Assembly (NCBI RefSeq): GCF_009908295.1
Contig: NZ_JAAALO010000002.1
Location: 285,490-349,489 of the forward strand
Direction: 5' to 3'
DNA: 64,000 nucleotides
Source of the DNA: Micromonospora rubida
Lineage (GTDB): Bacteria > Actinomycetota > Actinomycetes > Mycobacteriales > Micromonosporaceae
This document shows, piece by piece, positions 10,534 through 19,196 of this stretch; positions within the stretch are counted from its first letter, which is position 1, and the number at the start of each line of letters is the position of its first letter. Position numbers and translations under genes: made by a program. Under the pieces are notes generated by a model. That model ran no database searches. It was given only the letters and a program-made list of their open reading frames with translations, and had not been told where the DNA came from.

Positions 10534-10608
10534 GCCCCCGTAGCTCAGGGGATAGAGCACCGCCCTCCGGAGGCGGTGGCGCAGGTTCGAATCCTGCCGG
10601 GGGCACCA
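10534..10608 (+). tRNA. tRNA-Arg (anticodon CCG), CCA encoded
   Basis: Full cloverleaf: acceptor stem GCCCCCG pairs with CGGGGGC (10598-10604), followed by discriminator A and a genome-encoded CCA. The D arm contains GCTCAGGGGATAGAGC; the anticodon stem CCGCC/GGCGG encloses the loop CTCCGGA, so the anticodon is CCG, reading the CGG codon that is common at this GC content. The T arm has GGTTCGAATCC. A strong terminator hairpin follows 18 bases later. Confidence 0.97.
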
Positions 10609-10625
10609 GAGTCAACCAGCACGAA

Positions 10626-10663
10626 AAGGCCCCTGACCAGGGAAGATCCGGGTCAGGGGCCTT
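10626..10663 (+). terminator. Terminator after tRNA-Arg (also usable by the convergent subtilase operon)
   Basis: Perfect 13-bp stem AAGGCCCCTGACC (10626-10638) with its complement at 10651-10663 and a 12-nt loop, followed by TAAT. It lies between the tRNA and the 3' end of the convergent subtilase gene, so it could act for both. Confidence 0.85.
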
Positions 10664-10694
10664 AATCGTGTGTCCGGCCGTCAGAAGATCTTGA

Positions 10695-13600
10695 TCACCC
10701 CTCAGCCAGCCGGTACGCCCGCATGATCGTCTGGTCCACGGTGTTGCCGGCGCTGTCCGTCGCCCTGGCCCGCAGCGACACGTACCCGGCGGACGCCGGA
10801 TGGCGCAGGGTGAGCGTCCCGCCGTTACCGGAACGCTTCAGCTCCGCCCGCTGCCAGGTCTGCCCGTCGTCGTACGACACGTCGACGTTGAGCGCCCGGA
10901 CCGCTCCGGCGGCCGAGCCGGGCTGCCGGAGCACCGTCACCGGGAACCGGACCGTGGCCCCGGCGGGTGCCGCGTTGACCTCGTCGAGCCGTGGCGCGAA
11001 CCGCACCACCGAAACCGGCAGCATGGTGTTGCCGCTGCCGTTGGCGCCGGACCGGAAGGTCCATTCGACGGTGGTGCGGGTGGCCAGGCTGGCCGGTGCG
11101 GCACGCTGGGCCTCGAACCGGAGCCGGTAGCCCGCCTCGGCGGCCGGGACGTTGAAGCTGCTCTCCCAGCCGTTCGCCGTGCCGACCAGCACCCCGTCCC
11201 GGTGCAGCGAGGTGGTGTAGTCGGCCTCCTGCCCGAGCCCGAACCGGTCCGCCGCGTCCGAGTACAGCGACAGGTAGGTGTGGATGGTGTCGCCGATCCG
11301 GGCCACCTCCTTCGGCTCGCGGTCGGGATCGTCGAGGCCGAAGAAGGCCGGACCGAGCACACCCCGGTTCCAGCTCTCCTGGTAGGCACAGCCCGCCCGG
11401 TAGCGACTCACCCCCCACAGCGAGGTCAGCAGATGCTTGTTGTCCTCGCTCTGTTCGGAAAAGCCGTTCTGCCAGGTCAACCCGTTTCCCGCGAGGTAGT
11501 ACTCGGTCCGGGTGGTGGGCAGCGCGAAGCCGATGTCGATGAGGAATCCACCGCTGGGCAGATCGTCCGCCGCCGCGATCGCACTGAACCGACCCCGCAG
11601 CCCCGGAGCGGAGTTGGCGTACGAGTGCCGCACCGTGGCGAGGTCGTCGGGGCGCACGTTCCGGGTGAACCCGGTGGGCAGCCGACCCCGCTCGTACCAG
11701 GCCAGGCGGTAGCCGTACGGGCTGTTCAATCTCCCGTCGACGCCCCCCTTGGCCCACTGGCTGCCGATCTTCGCCCAGACGCCGTCCAGCGGGTCCACCG
11801 GACCGAGCTGCGCGCTGTACATCCCATCGAACGAGTCACCGAACGACAACGTGGCGACGCCGAGGTTGTCCCCGGTCGGGATGGCCGCGATCAGCTCGGC
11901 CAGGATCGAGCCGGCCGTCGGGTCGGGCACGGTCACCTGGAGTGGTCTGCCCAGCCGGGCATCCAAGTTGACGGTCTGGTCCCCGGTCAGCTCCAGCCGG
12001 GGCCACACCAGGTGGGTCCACTCGCCGTCCGGGCCGTAGATCCAGGTGTAGACCAGGTACCTGCCACGGGGCAGCCGCAGCCGGCCGTTGGCGGGCACCG
12101 CGATTTCCGTGGTCTCGCCGTCGATCCGGAACACCGCCGGCTGGACGTCGGTGGCCGGTGCCCCGTCCCGGCCGGTGTGCACCAGGGTCAGGTCGTAGCT
12201 CTCGACCTCCCGGCCGACCGAGATCGGGGTGTTCACCACCAGGTTCCCGGCGGTGGCCAGCAGGTAGCCGGCGTAGTTGCCGTCCTGGGTGCCCAGCCGG
12301 GTGTCCGCGGTCACCGTGGTCCGCGCGTCCCCGCCGGCCGGTACGGTGAGCCGACTGGCGCCCAGGGTGAACATCCCGGCCGGGGCCGGCGCGCCGGCCG
12401 GTCCGGTGGCCTGCACCGCCAACTCCAACTGCACCGGTTGGTCGCCGCTGTTGTGGTAGGTGACGGTCTCGACCACCGGTTCGTCGTCGCCGTGCGGCCA
12501 CCGGTGTGACCCGAGCGCCACGCTGGGCGGGGTCACCGTGACCGACTGGTGGAGCGCCCGGCCCAGGTCCACCCGGCCGGCGCCCTGCCCGAAGATCCCG
12601 ATCTGGGTCGAGCGGACCGCAGCGGCCATCAACGTGGCCTTGAGTCGTTCGCCGGACCAGTCCGGATGCTGCTGCGCCAGTAGCGCCGCCGCGCCGGCCA
12701 CGTGTGGGCTCGCCATCGAGGTACCCGAGAGGGCGACATAGGCCTCGCCCGGACTGCCGAACCCGGCGTCCGCACCACGCGCCGCGGTGATGTCCACTCC
12801 CGGGGCGGTCAGGTCGGGTTTCACCGCGGCGTCACCGATCCCCGGTCCCCGGCTGGAGAACCTCGCGAGCGCGTCGGTCCGGTCGACCGCGCCGACGGCC
12901 AGCGCGGCCGGGGCGCTGGCCGGTGAGCCGACCGACGCATCCGCGCCCTCATTGCCGGCGGCGACCACGAAGAGGGTGCCGTACCGGGCACTCAGCTCGG
13001 CCACCGTCTGCTCCAGCGGATCGGTCTCCGGACCGTCCGGGCCACCGAGGCTGAGGTTGACGACCTTCGCGTGCCGCTCGGTGACGGCCCACTGCATCCC
13101 GGCCATGATCCACGACTCGAAGCAGCCATACACGGCGCAGACCTTGCCGCTGACCAGCGAGGCGTCCGGGGCGACTCCCCGGTTGCGCCCGTCCGAGGCG
13201 GCTCCGCTGCCGGCCACCGTGGACGCCACGTGGGTGCCGTGTCCCACCAGGTCACGGTCGTCCTCAAGGCCCTCGGTGAAGTTCTCGCTCGCCACGACCC
13301 GGCCGGCCAGGTCCGGATGGGCGACGTCGATCCCGCTGTCCAGGACCGCCACCGTCACCCCCGCCCCGGTGTAGCCGGCCTGCCAGGCCGCCGGCGCGCC
13401 GATCTGCGGCACGCTGGTGGCCAGCGACGGTTTACGGAGGCCGTCCAGCCACACCTTCCGGACCCCACCGGTCGGGGCGAATCCCTGGGCGCCGGTGCCC
13501 AGGCTTCGCCAGAACGTGCCGGCGTCGCTCCGCTTCGCGCGTACCGCGAAGGTGGCCCGGCCGGGCAGGGCGCGGACCACCCGAGCCCCGGCGCCGGCCC

Positions 13601-14069
13601 GGGCGGTCCGGGCAGCGTCGGCGTCGGCGTACGTCACGATCAGCGGCAGGTCGGAGCGCCGGTCGTCGTACCCGCTGTCGAGCAGCGTGGTGATGTCGAA
13701 CAGCCGGCGGTCCAGCAGGCCGGCGCGCAGCGGGCCGACCGCGTCGCTCGGCACCAACCGCAGGTGGTCGCCCACTCTGCTGCCCTGGAAGGTGACGTTC
13801 TCCCGCCCGGGGCCCCGGGCGACCGACCACCGGGCCTGGTCCGCGCCGTACACGGTGACCCGGTCTCCGGTGAGCAGGGTGACCGTCCGGGCCAGTTCCT
13901 TCGACGCGGTCCGTGCCGGCGGCGACGCGGCGGCGAGGTCCGGCCGTACGGCGACAGGCTGACCGCCCGCCGCTGCGGCACTGGCGCCGCCCGGCGTGAA
14001 CGGTGCGGCGGCCAGGACGGCCACGACCAGGCCCAGTCCGCCGGCAACCGGTTGTCGGCGGATGCGCAT
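10695..14069 (-). CDS. Secreted S8 subtilisin-family serine peptidase, large multidomain
   Basis: 1124 residues. Signal peptide (about 1-33), a long propeptide region, then a subtilase domain with an intact catalytic triad: D244 in VAVLDSGID, H277 in GHGTHVAS, S451 in SGTSMASPHVAG, with oxyanion Asn in AAGNEG. The 600-residue C-terminal part holds beta-rich, probably immunoglobulin-like domains. ATG 14069 shares its A with the stop (TGA) of the HAF-repeat gene, so translation is probably coupled; GAAGGGA gives the ribosome site. Third gene of an operon with an ECF sigma factor and a membrane HAF protein. Substrate unknown. Whether it cleaves the HAF protein or external protein cannot be told from sequence. 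Confidence 0.93.
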   Translation of the reverse strand: MRIRRQPVAGGLGLVVAVLAAAPFTPGGASAAAAGGQPVAVRPDLAAASPPARTASKELARTVTLLTGDRVTVYGADQARWSVARGPGRENVTFQGSRVGDHLRLVPSDAVGPLRAGLLDRRLFDITTLLDSGYDDRRSDLPLIVTYADADAARTARAGAGARVVRALPGRATFAVRAKRSDAGTFWRSLGTGAQGFAPTGGVRKVWLDGLRKPSLATSVPQIGAPAAWQAGYTGAGVTVAVLDSGIDVAHPDLAGRVVASENFTEGLEDDRDLVGHGTHVASTVAGSGAASDGRNRGVAPDASLVSGKVCAVYGCFESWIMAGMQWAVTERHAKVVNLSLGGPDGPETDPLEQTVAELSARYGTLFVVAAGNEGADASVGSPASAPAALAVGAVDRTDALARFSSRGPGIGDAAVKPDLTAPGVDITAARGADAGFGSPGEAYVALSGTSMASPHVAGAAALLAQQHPDWSGERLKATLMAAAVRSTQIGIFGQGAGRVDLGRALHQSVTVTPPSVALGSHRWPHGDDEPVVETVTYHNSGDQPVQLELAVQATGPAGAPAPAGMFTLGASRLTVPAGGDARTTVTADTRLGTQDGNYAGYLLATAGNLVVNTPISVGREVESYDLTLVHTGRDGAPATDVQPAVFRIDGETTEIAVPANGRLRLPRGRYLVYTWIYGPDGEWTHLVWPRLELTGDQTVNLDARLGRPLQVTVPDPTAGSILAELIAAIPTGDNLGVATLSFGDSFDGMYSAQLGPVDPLDGVWAKIGSQWAKGGVDGRLNSPYGYRLAWYERGRLPTGFTRNVRPDDLATVRHSYANSAPGLRGRFSAIAAADDLPSGGFLIDIGFALPTTRTEYYLAGNGLTWQNGFSEQSEDNKHLLTSLWGVSRYRAGCAYQESWNRGVLGPAFFGLDDPDREPKEVARIGDTIHTYLSLYSDAADRFGLGQEADYTTSLHRDGVLVGTANGWESSFNVPAAEAGYRLRFEAQRAAPASLATRTTVEWTFRSGANGSGNTMLPVSVVRFAPRLDEVNAAPAGATVRFPVTVLRQPGSAAGAVRALNVDVSYDDGQTWQRAELKRSGNGGTLTLRHPASAGYVSLRARATDSAGNTVDQTIMRAYRLAEG

Positions 14070-15361
14070 CAGTTGTTTCCCTTCGCACACTGCCAGCGGA
14101 CCGCTGCGGAACCGCTGGTACCGGCGGCGAGCGTGCCGGCGTCGTTCAGCGCGTACGCGTACACGTGTGCCCCGCTGGCGAGGCCGGGAAGTTCACGAAC
14201 GGTTCCGGCCGGATCCCGCAGCGCGGCGGTCCGATCGGCGGTGTGATTGACCACCGCCTCACCTCGGGGGTTGACGGCCTCGATCCGGCGGTCCTCCAGC
14301 GCGGTGGCCTGGCCGGTCGCGAGGTTCCACAGCACCGACTCGCTCGAACCGACCACGATCGGGCGCCGGGCCGTCTTCCGGTCCAGCGTCGCCGATACGT
14401 CCTTCGGATCGCGGGACAGCAGGCCGTACGCCCAACCGCCGCGCACTCCGTGCGCGGCACCGCCCACCATTCCCGCCAGACCGGCCAGCTGGCTGCCCTG
14501 CCCGTTGGCGTCCCACTGATAGGGGACACTGTTGCTGCCGTCCTCCAGCGCACCGACCACGACACCGGCGTCGGAGATGCCGGAGGCCATCGCCCCGCGC
14601 GGTGCGGTCAGCACGTCCGCCCGGGGGGTCGCGCCGACGCCACGCCAGACCACGGCCACCGTCCGATTGGACGTGAACAACACGCCGGTCACGTCTCCTC
14701 GGGAATTGACCGCGTTCGCCTCCGCACCGCTGTAACCCGGTGGAACCGGCAGTTCGACCACCTTGCCCCCGACGTACGCCCAGGCGAACGACCCCCCGGA
14801 TGTGCGCTGACCCTCGCCGACCACCATCCCGCTGTCGTTCACTCCGTGGGCCTCGCCGATGCCGTTGATCTTGATACTCGCCGCCTTCGTCCCGTCCCAG
14901 CGGACCGGCGTAGCCAGTGACCCGCCGGCCGCGGTGAAGCCGACCAGGTACCGGCCGCTCGGTGACCCGTCGTTCACCTGGCCGGACGTCGCCCGGCCCG
15001 GCAACGCCAGCGCCTCGACGGCGCACCCGGCGGGCCGGGCCGCAGTCCCGGGCAGTAGGGGCAGCGACGCAGGCTGAGCGACCGGGTCGGCCGATCCCGG
15101 GTCGACCAGCCCGATCCCGCCGACGGTGGCCAGCCCGAGCAGGAGGACCCCGGCGACCGTCGCGGTCGCACGGCGCTGTCGGCGTACCCGCCGACCGCGG
15201 ACGAGCAGCCCGCCCGACGTCAGCCGGCCGGCCGGGACCTCCGCTGTGGACAGCAGCGAACGGACCGCCGCCGAGTCGCGGTCCTCGACATCGTTCCTCG
15301 TCACGTCGCCGCCCATCGTGTCGCCGGTCATCGTGTCGCCGGTCATCGTGTCGCCGGTCAT
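14069..15361 (-). CDS. Membrane-anchored HAF-repeat protein, candidate sensor/anti-sigma factor
   Basis: 430 residues. A short cytoplasmic N-terminus (about 1-65) precedes one transmembrane helix (66-86). The remaining 340 residues are extracytoplasmic and carry repeated HAF-type blades (VNDSGMVVG, VNSRGDVTG, ISDAGVVVG, LNDAGTLAAG), suggesting a beta-propeller. The ATG overlaps the sigma-factor stop by four bases, the position normally held by an anti-sigma factor. The N-terminus lacks an obvious zinc-binding anti-sigma motif (HxxxCxxC), so that role is inferred from topology and context. The first 15 codons are a triplicated MTGDT unit, each with its own ATG. Confidence 0.8.
   Translation of the reverse strand: MTGDTMTGDTMTGDTMGGDVTRNDVEDRDSAAVRSLLSTAEVPAGRLTSGGLLVRGRRVRRQRRATATVAGVLLLGLATVGGIGLVDPGSADPVAQPASLPLLPGTAARPAGCAVEALALPGRATSGQVNDGSPSGRYLVGFTAAGGSLATPVRWDGTKAASIKINGIGEAHGVNDSGMVVGEGQRTSGGSFAWAYVGGKVVELPVPPGYSGAEANAVNSRGDVTGVLFTSNRTVAVVWRGVGATPRADVLTAPRGAMASGISDAGVVVGALEDGSNSVPYQWDANGQGSQLAGLAGMVGGAAHGVRGGWAYGLLSRDPKDVSATLDRKTARRPIVVGSSESVLWNLATGQATALEDRRIEAVNPRGEAVVNHTADRTAALRDPAGTVRELPGLASGAHVYAYALNDAGTLAAGTSGSAAVRWQCAKGNN
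15316..15361 (-). repeat. 15-bp tandem repeat carrying repeated start codons
   Basis: Three tandem copies of the 15-base unit ATGACCGGCGACACG, plus a degenerate fourth (MGGDV), form the first codons of the HAF gene. Each copy contains an in-frame ATG, so gain or loss of units alters only N-terminal length. The first ATG overlaps the sigma-factor stop. Confidence 0.9.
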
Positions 15362-15921
15362 CGCACACTCCCTGTCGCAAAAAGTCGGTCGTTGTCGGAA
15401 GGGGCCGGCCGGGCTGGAGCGGGTGCGGCGTCGAGCCACTGCGCACCCAGCAGACCGCGCAGCGCGGCAAGTCCCCGGGATGTCTGACTCTTGACGCTGC
15501 CCACCGAGCAACCGAGCGCGTCGGCCGTCTGCTGCACGGACATGTCACAGAAGAACCGCAGTACCAGCACACTGCGCTGCCCCCGGCTCAGCGTGCCGAG
15601 CGCCGCGCGCACCGCGTCGGCGTCCTCGACGCCCAGGCCCGCCGGTGCCGGCGACTCCGGCATCCGCCACGCCAACAGCACCCGCGCCCAGGACCGGCGG
15701 GTCTCGTCGAGGTAGCGGCGTACCAGAATGCGGTGCACGTATCCGTCGATGTTGTCGACAGCCCTCACCTTCGACCACCGCAGGTAGACCGCGACCAGGG
15801 TGGACTGCACTATGTCGTCGCCGCGGTGGGCGTCCCCACAGAGCAGATAGGCGGAACGCCGCAGCCGACCCAGGGCCGCCGAGACGTACTCGACGAACTC
15901 CTGGTCATCATCTGTCGACAA
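15358..15921 (-). CDS. SigE-family ECF RNA polymerase sigma factor
   Basis: 187 residues, an extracytoplasmic-function sigma factor. Region 2 spans about residues 10-75 (CGDAHRGDDIVQSTLVAVYLRW is characteristic of the actinobacterial SigE family). Region 4 is about 105-160 with the HTH SVQQTADALGCSVGSVKSQTSRGL. The start is TTG at 15921, preceded by AGAGGAG at good spacing, with no better in-frame start. It heads an operon with the overlapping HAF-repeat membrane gene and the subtilase gene. Autoregulation is likely for the family but was not demonstrated here. Confidence 0.93.
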   Translation of the reverse strand: MSTDDDQEFVEYVSAALGRLRRSAYLLCGDAHRGDDIVQSTLVAVYLRWSKVRAVDNIDGYVHRILVRRYLDETRRSWARVLLAWRMPESPAPAGLGVEDADAVRAALGTLSRGQRSVLVLRFFCDMSVQQTADALGCSVGSVKSQTSRGLAALRGLLGAQWLDAAPAPARPAPSDNDRLFATGSVR

Positions 15922-16047
15922 ACTGGGACTCCTCTCTCCGGTGTCACCCTTCTATCGGGATCGGCGTGGGAGTCGGTTGACAGCATGGGCCGAAAATTCG
16001 GCCAGTTTGATTCAGAAGTACAAGTACGACGAGCGCGGGACGGCGCG

Positions 16048-16057
16048 GGACTAGAAG
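16048..16057. repeat. Target-site duplication, left copy
   Basis: GGACTAGAAG directly abuts the left inverted repeat of the IS4-type element and recurs exactly at 17561-17570. Ten bases fits the 9-12 bp duplications made by IS4-family elements. Confidence 0.9.
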
Positions 16058-16070
16058 CAACGCCGTTCAG

Positions 16071-17442
16071 TTAGGGCTGGCTGTCCGGTGTCAAGGTGAT
16101 GATGTTGATTTCGATGGTGGCTTGGTAGGTGGTGCGGTTGATGTTCGGGCCGCGGGCGTTGTATTTGCTGATGGCGCGTTTGACGATGCGTGCTTTGGTG
16201 CGTACGCGCCGGTTGGGCATGAGGCCGGCCAGGACCTGTCGGCCGATGACGCCGACCAGGTCGATCGTGGTGCCGGCGATGACGCTCGCGGCCTGAACGA
16301 TCTGGTCGCGGGCGGTGTTCAGGGCGATGGTGAAGCTGGCCCGGTCGGGGTCGGTGCCGGCGATGCTGTCGGTTGCGTCGACCATCGCGGTGCGCAGTAC
16401 TTGGTAGGTGATGAGCAGGGCGTAGATTTCCTGCTCGATCCCGGTCGGGGTGCGTGAACGCAGGACCCGGCCGTCGAGGATGGTCGATTTTAGTTCGAGG
16501 TAGGCCGTCTCGATTTCCCAGCGCTGGTGGTAGAGGGCGATCAGTTGGCCGGCGGGATAGCGGTGGTGGTCGAGCAGGGTGGTGATCAGCCGGTAGTGGC
16601 CGGTCTGCCGGACGCCGTTGGCGATGATGGTGATCTCGGCGTCGATGACGCGGACGGTGAGCGGGCCGAGCTGTGACTGGTGGGAGCCGTCGTCGTGGCG
16701 GCCTCGGACCGGTAGACGGCGTCCACTTTTGGCAGCGCACGAGAACGTCGGCGCCGGCTGCGGCAAAATTTTGCAGGAGTGCGGCGGCGGCGAAGTTGCG
16801 GTCGGCCAGGATCAGCATCCCGGGTCGTAGGCTGCGGGCCAGTTGCGGGGCGTATCCGGTTTCTCCGGTGCTGGCTGATCCGAACACCGCGTCGATGATG
16901 TGGCGGGTGCCGCAGGAGACCAAGGCCAGCATGCGGATCGTGGGATAGCCGCCGGTGCCGTGATTGCAGCGTTGCTTGGTCAGCGCGGCGAGGTTCGCCG
17001 TGCTGTCCGCCACGCTGATCATCGTGCCGTCGATCGCGCAGACGAGCAGGCCACGCCACGTCACGGCGGTCATTGCGGTCGTGACGGCCGGGCCGCGTAG
17101 TAGATCGAACAGTGCCCGCATCGGGGCCACGCCGAGTCGCTGGCGGGCCTGACGCAGCGCGCTGGCCGAGGGAGTGGTCAGAGCCAATGTGCGTAACCCG
17201 GCGGTCAGCCGATGCCACACCTGGATATAGCCCTGATCGGCGAACAGGCAGGCCGCGAGCAGGAGGTAGACCACGACACGGGCCGGCAGCAGGCGGATCC
17301 GCTGCTGGACCGCGCCGCAGCGTTGCAGAGCGTCGTCGACCATGTCGAACGGCACCAGCTGGGTCAGCTCACCCAGATGGCCCGGCGCGAACCGGCCCGC
17401 CGCGACCGTCCTGGTATGGGTTATGGCAATCTGATCAGGCAG
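16071..17442 (-). pseudogene. IS4-family transposase, frameshifted
   Basis: Coding similarity runs from LPDQIAITHTR (about 17442) through the IS4 N-terminal domain into the DDE domain, with Asp in CAIDGT and Asp in LADRNF in one frame. It then continues in another frame with YHQRWEIETAYLELK, a perfect Y-(2)-R-(3)-E-(6)-K signature. The frames join at about 16725-16733, where an extra base beside an A4 run (TGCCAAAAGT) shifts reading; removing one base restores the expected sequence. The needed shift is +1 relative to the upstream frame, unlike the -1 programmed frameshifts of many IS elements, so an inactivating indel or sequencing error is more likely. No ATG/GTG start is visible upstream of LPDQ in frame. 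Confidence 0.85.
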
Positions 17443-17503
17443 CGGAGCTCCCGGTGTTGAGGGCGTCTTAGAGTGACCACCCTCTATACAGGAGCTCCGC
17501 TGC
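17439..17503 (-). repeat. Internal hairpin in the IS leader
   Basis: Perfect 13-bp inverted repeat, GCAGCGGAGCTCC (17439-17451) with its complement at 17491-17503, enclosing a 39-nt segment that can pair again (GAGGG/CCCTC). It lies just before the recognisable transposase coding start. Such structures in IS leaders can limit translation of read-through mRNA; that role is inferred. Confidence 0.7.
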
Positions 17504-17560
17504 TTTCATGCCCGCGACACACCTTGACCACCGCCCGAACCGCCTAACTGAACGGCGTTG

Positions 17561-17570
17561 GGACTAGAAG
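17561..17570. repeat. Target-site duplication, right copy
   Basis: GGACTAGAAG, identical to 16048-16057, immediately outside the right inverted repeat. Confidence 0.9.
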
Positions 17571-17594
17571 CGCGGGCCGCAGGCCGGACGTGGA

Positions 17595-17631
17595 CCGGCG
17601 CGACGCGGGGTCCGTCCTCGCGTCGCGCCGG
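17595..17631 (-). terminator. Terminator of the MFS gene
   Basis: Perfect 13-bp stem CCGGCGCGACGCG (17595-17607) with its complement at 17619-17631 and an 11-nt loop, just beyond the MFS stop codon on the minus strand. Confidence 0.75.
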
Positions 17632-17645
17632 TCGTCGCGCCCGGG

Positions 17646-19115
17646 TCACTGGGCAAGTTCGCCGGCCGGCTCCCGCTCCGGGGCCGACTCGCCGGCCTCC
17701 GTCGGCGTCGGTCCGGCCGACCGGCGGCGCAGGGTGGCCAGGGCGACCAGCAGGGCCGCGGTGACCAGAGCCGCTGCGACGGCGAAGGCGGTCCGGTAGC
17801 CGGCAGCGAGCGCGGCGACCTCGGCCCAGCCGGCCCCCCGCAGGTCGCCGGTGCGGGTGGCGGCCAGGGTGGCCAGCGCGGCCACCCCGAGCGCACCGCC
17901 CACCTGCTGGGTGGTGTTGACCAGCCCGGAGGCCAGGCCGGCGTCGGCCCCGCTGGCTCCGGCCATCGCCAGCGTGGTCACGGCCGGCATCGACAGCCCA
18001 CCGGCGAGGCCGAAGAACAGCATCGCGGGGAGCACGTCGGACAGGTAGCCGCCGTCGGCCGGTATCCGGGCGAACAGCAGGAACGCGACCAGGGCGGACG
18101 CCAGCCCGGTGAGCAGCACCGCCCGGGCACCGTACCGGGCCATCAGCCGGCCGGCGAGGCCGATCGAGACCGCCCCGATCATCAGCGGGGCGGGCAGGAA
18201 GGCCAGCCCGGTGGCCGCCGCATCGAACTTGAGGACCACCTGGAGTTCCACCGCGAGCAGGAACTGAAGGCCGAGGAACGCGGAAACCATGAGGAACTGG
18301 ACCGCGTTGGCGGCCACCAGGTCGGGGGTGCGCAGCACCCTCGGCGGCAACAACGGGGTGGCGGTCGCCCGCTGCCGCAGCACGAAGCCGCCGAGCAGGA
18401 CGGCGGCGAGTGCGGCGGCGCCGAGCGTGCGGGCCGACGTCCAGCCGTGCTCACCGGTGCCGACGATCGCCACCACGGTGGCCATCAGGCCGGCGGTGAC
18501 CAGCACCGCGCCGAGCAGATCCAGGCCGGCCCGCAGACCCAGGCCCCGGTCGGCCGCGATCAGGCGTACGGCGGCCAACAGGATCACCACCCCGATCGGC
18601 AGATTGATCAGGAAGATCGCTGGCCAGCCGACGAGGTCGGTGAGCACTCCCCCGGTGAGCATGCCGAGCGAGGCGCCGGCGGCACCGGTGAAGCTGAAGA
18701 CGGCGATGGCCCGGCCCCGCTCGGCCGGTTCCGGGAAGAGCCGGACGATCAGGCCGAGGCTGACCGCCATGGTGAGCGCTCCGCCGATGCCCTGGAGGAA
18801 ACGGGCGGCGACCAGCACCCCCGGCCCGGTCGCCACCGCGCAGAGCAGCGAGGCGAGGGTGAAGAGCGCGACGCCGGCGAGGAAGACCTGCCGGCGGCCG
18901 AGCAGGTCGCCGAGGCGCCCGGCGAGCAGCAGCAGCCCGCCGAAGGCGACCAGGTAGGCGTTTACCACCCAGGCCAGGCCGGTCGCGGTGAAGCCGAGGT
19001 CGCGCTGGATCGCCGGCAGCGCCACCGCGACGACGGTGCCGTCCAAGATGATCATCAGGCTGCCGGCGCAGAGCACGAGCAGCGCCGGCCAGCGGGGCGG
19101 GACGGAACGGGTCAT
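17646..19115 (-). CDS. DHA2-type MFS multidrug efflux transporter
   Basis: 489 residues, about 14 membrane helices, as in the EmrB/QacA branch of the major facilitator superfamily. The TM1 signature LDGTVVAVALPAIQ and loop 2-3 motif GRLGDLLGRR are visible, and a TM5 motif C-like stretch (GAAGASLGMLTGG) supports a drug:H+ antiporter. ATG 19115 follows AAGGAGG; a longer in-frame start exists but would reach into the shared control region. It is transcribed divergently from an HxlR regulator 81 bases away, which is the likely repressor. Substrate unknown. Confidence 0.92.
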   Translation of the reverse strand: MTRSVPPRWPALLVLCAGSLMIILDGTVVAVALPAIQRDLGFTATGLAWVVNAYLVAFGGLLLLAGRLGDLLGRRQVFLAGVALFTLASLLCAVATGPGVLVAARFLQGIGGALTMAVSLGLIVRLFPEPAERGRAIAVFSFTGAAGASLGMLTGGVLTDLVGWPAIFLINLPIGVVILLAAVRLIAADRGLGLRAGLDLLGAVLVTAGLMATVVAIVGTGEHGWTSARTLGAAALAAVLLGGFVLRQRATATPLLPPRVLRTPDLVAANAVQFLMVSAFLGLQFLLAVELQVVLKFDAAATGLAFLPAPLMIGAVSIGLAGRLMARYGARAVLLTGLASALVAFLLFARIPADGGYLSDVLPAMLFFGLAGGLSMPAVTTLAMAGASGADAGLASGLVNTTQQVGGALGVAALATLAATRTGDLRGAGWAEVAALAAGYRTAFAVAAALVTAALLVALATLRRRSAGPTPTEAGESAPEREPAGELAQ

Positions 19116-19142
19116 CACCGGATGCCTCCTTGGTGCACTGTT

Positions 19143-19196
19143 TGTTACCGAAGCCATCATCTGTGACTATGAGGCGGAGCGTAAGGAGGCACTTTC
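19143..19196. promoter_or_regulatory. Divergent MFS/hxlR control region (duplicated leader, copy 1)
   Basis: Contains TGTTACCGA and, 19 bases on, TGTGACTAT, a possible pair of HxlR half-sites, then AAGGAGG as the ribosome site. The block is about 80% identical to 22929-22982 upstream of the second hxlR gene. Conservation of non-coding sequence between the copies suggests shared operators. Confidence 0.6.

Larger units (their letters stand above)
16058..17560 (-). mobile_element. IS4-family insertion sequence, 1503 bp
   Basis: Bounded by perfect 18-bp inverted repeats, CAACGCCGTTCAGTTAGG (16058-16075) and its complement (17543-17560), flanked by a 10-bp direct target duplication. It carries one transposase reading leftwards whose TAA stop lies inside the left repeat. 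An internal 13-bp hairpin (17439-17451 / 17491-17503) sits upstream of the transposase coding region. The insertion lies between the sigma-factor promoter region and the 3' end of the MFS gene and disrupts no visible gene. Intact ends and duplication argue for a fairly recent insertion. Confidence 0.93.

Noticed and set aside
16725..16733. Programmed frameshifting as the way the IS transposase is made
   Set aside because: The needed shift is +1 and the site is not a standard slippery heptamer; deleting one base restores a normal IS4 protein, so an indel is simpler.
19143..19196. Riboswitch in the conserved hxlR leaders
   Set aside because: Only about 54 bases with no stable stem-loop series. 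Conservation is better explained by operator half-sites and the ribosome site in a duplicated gene.
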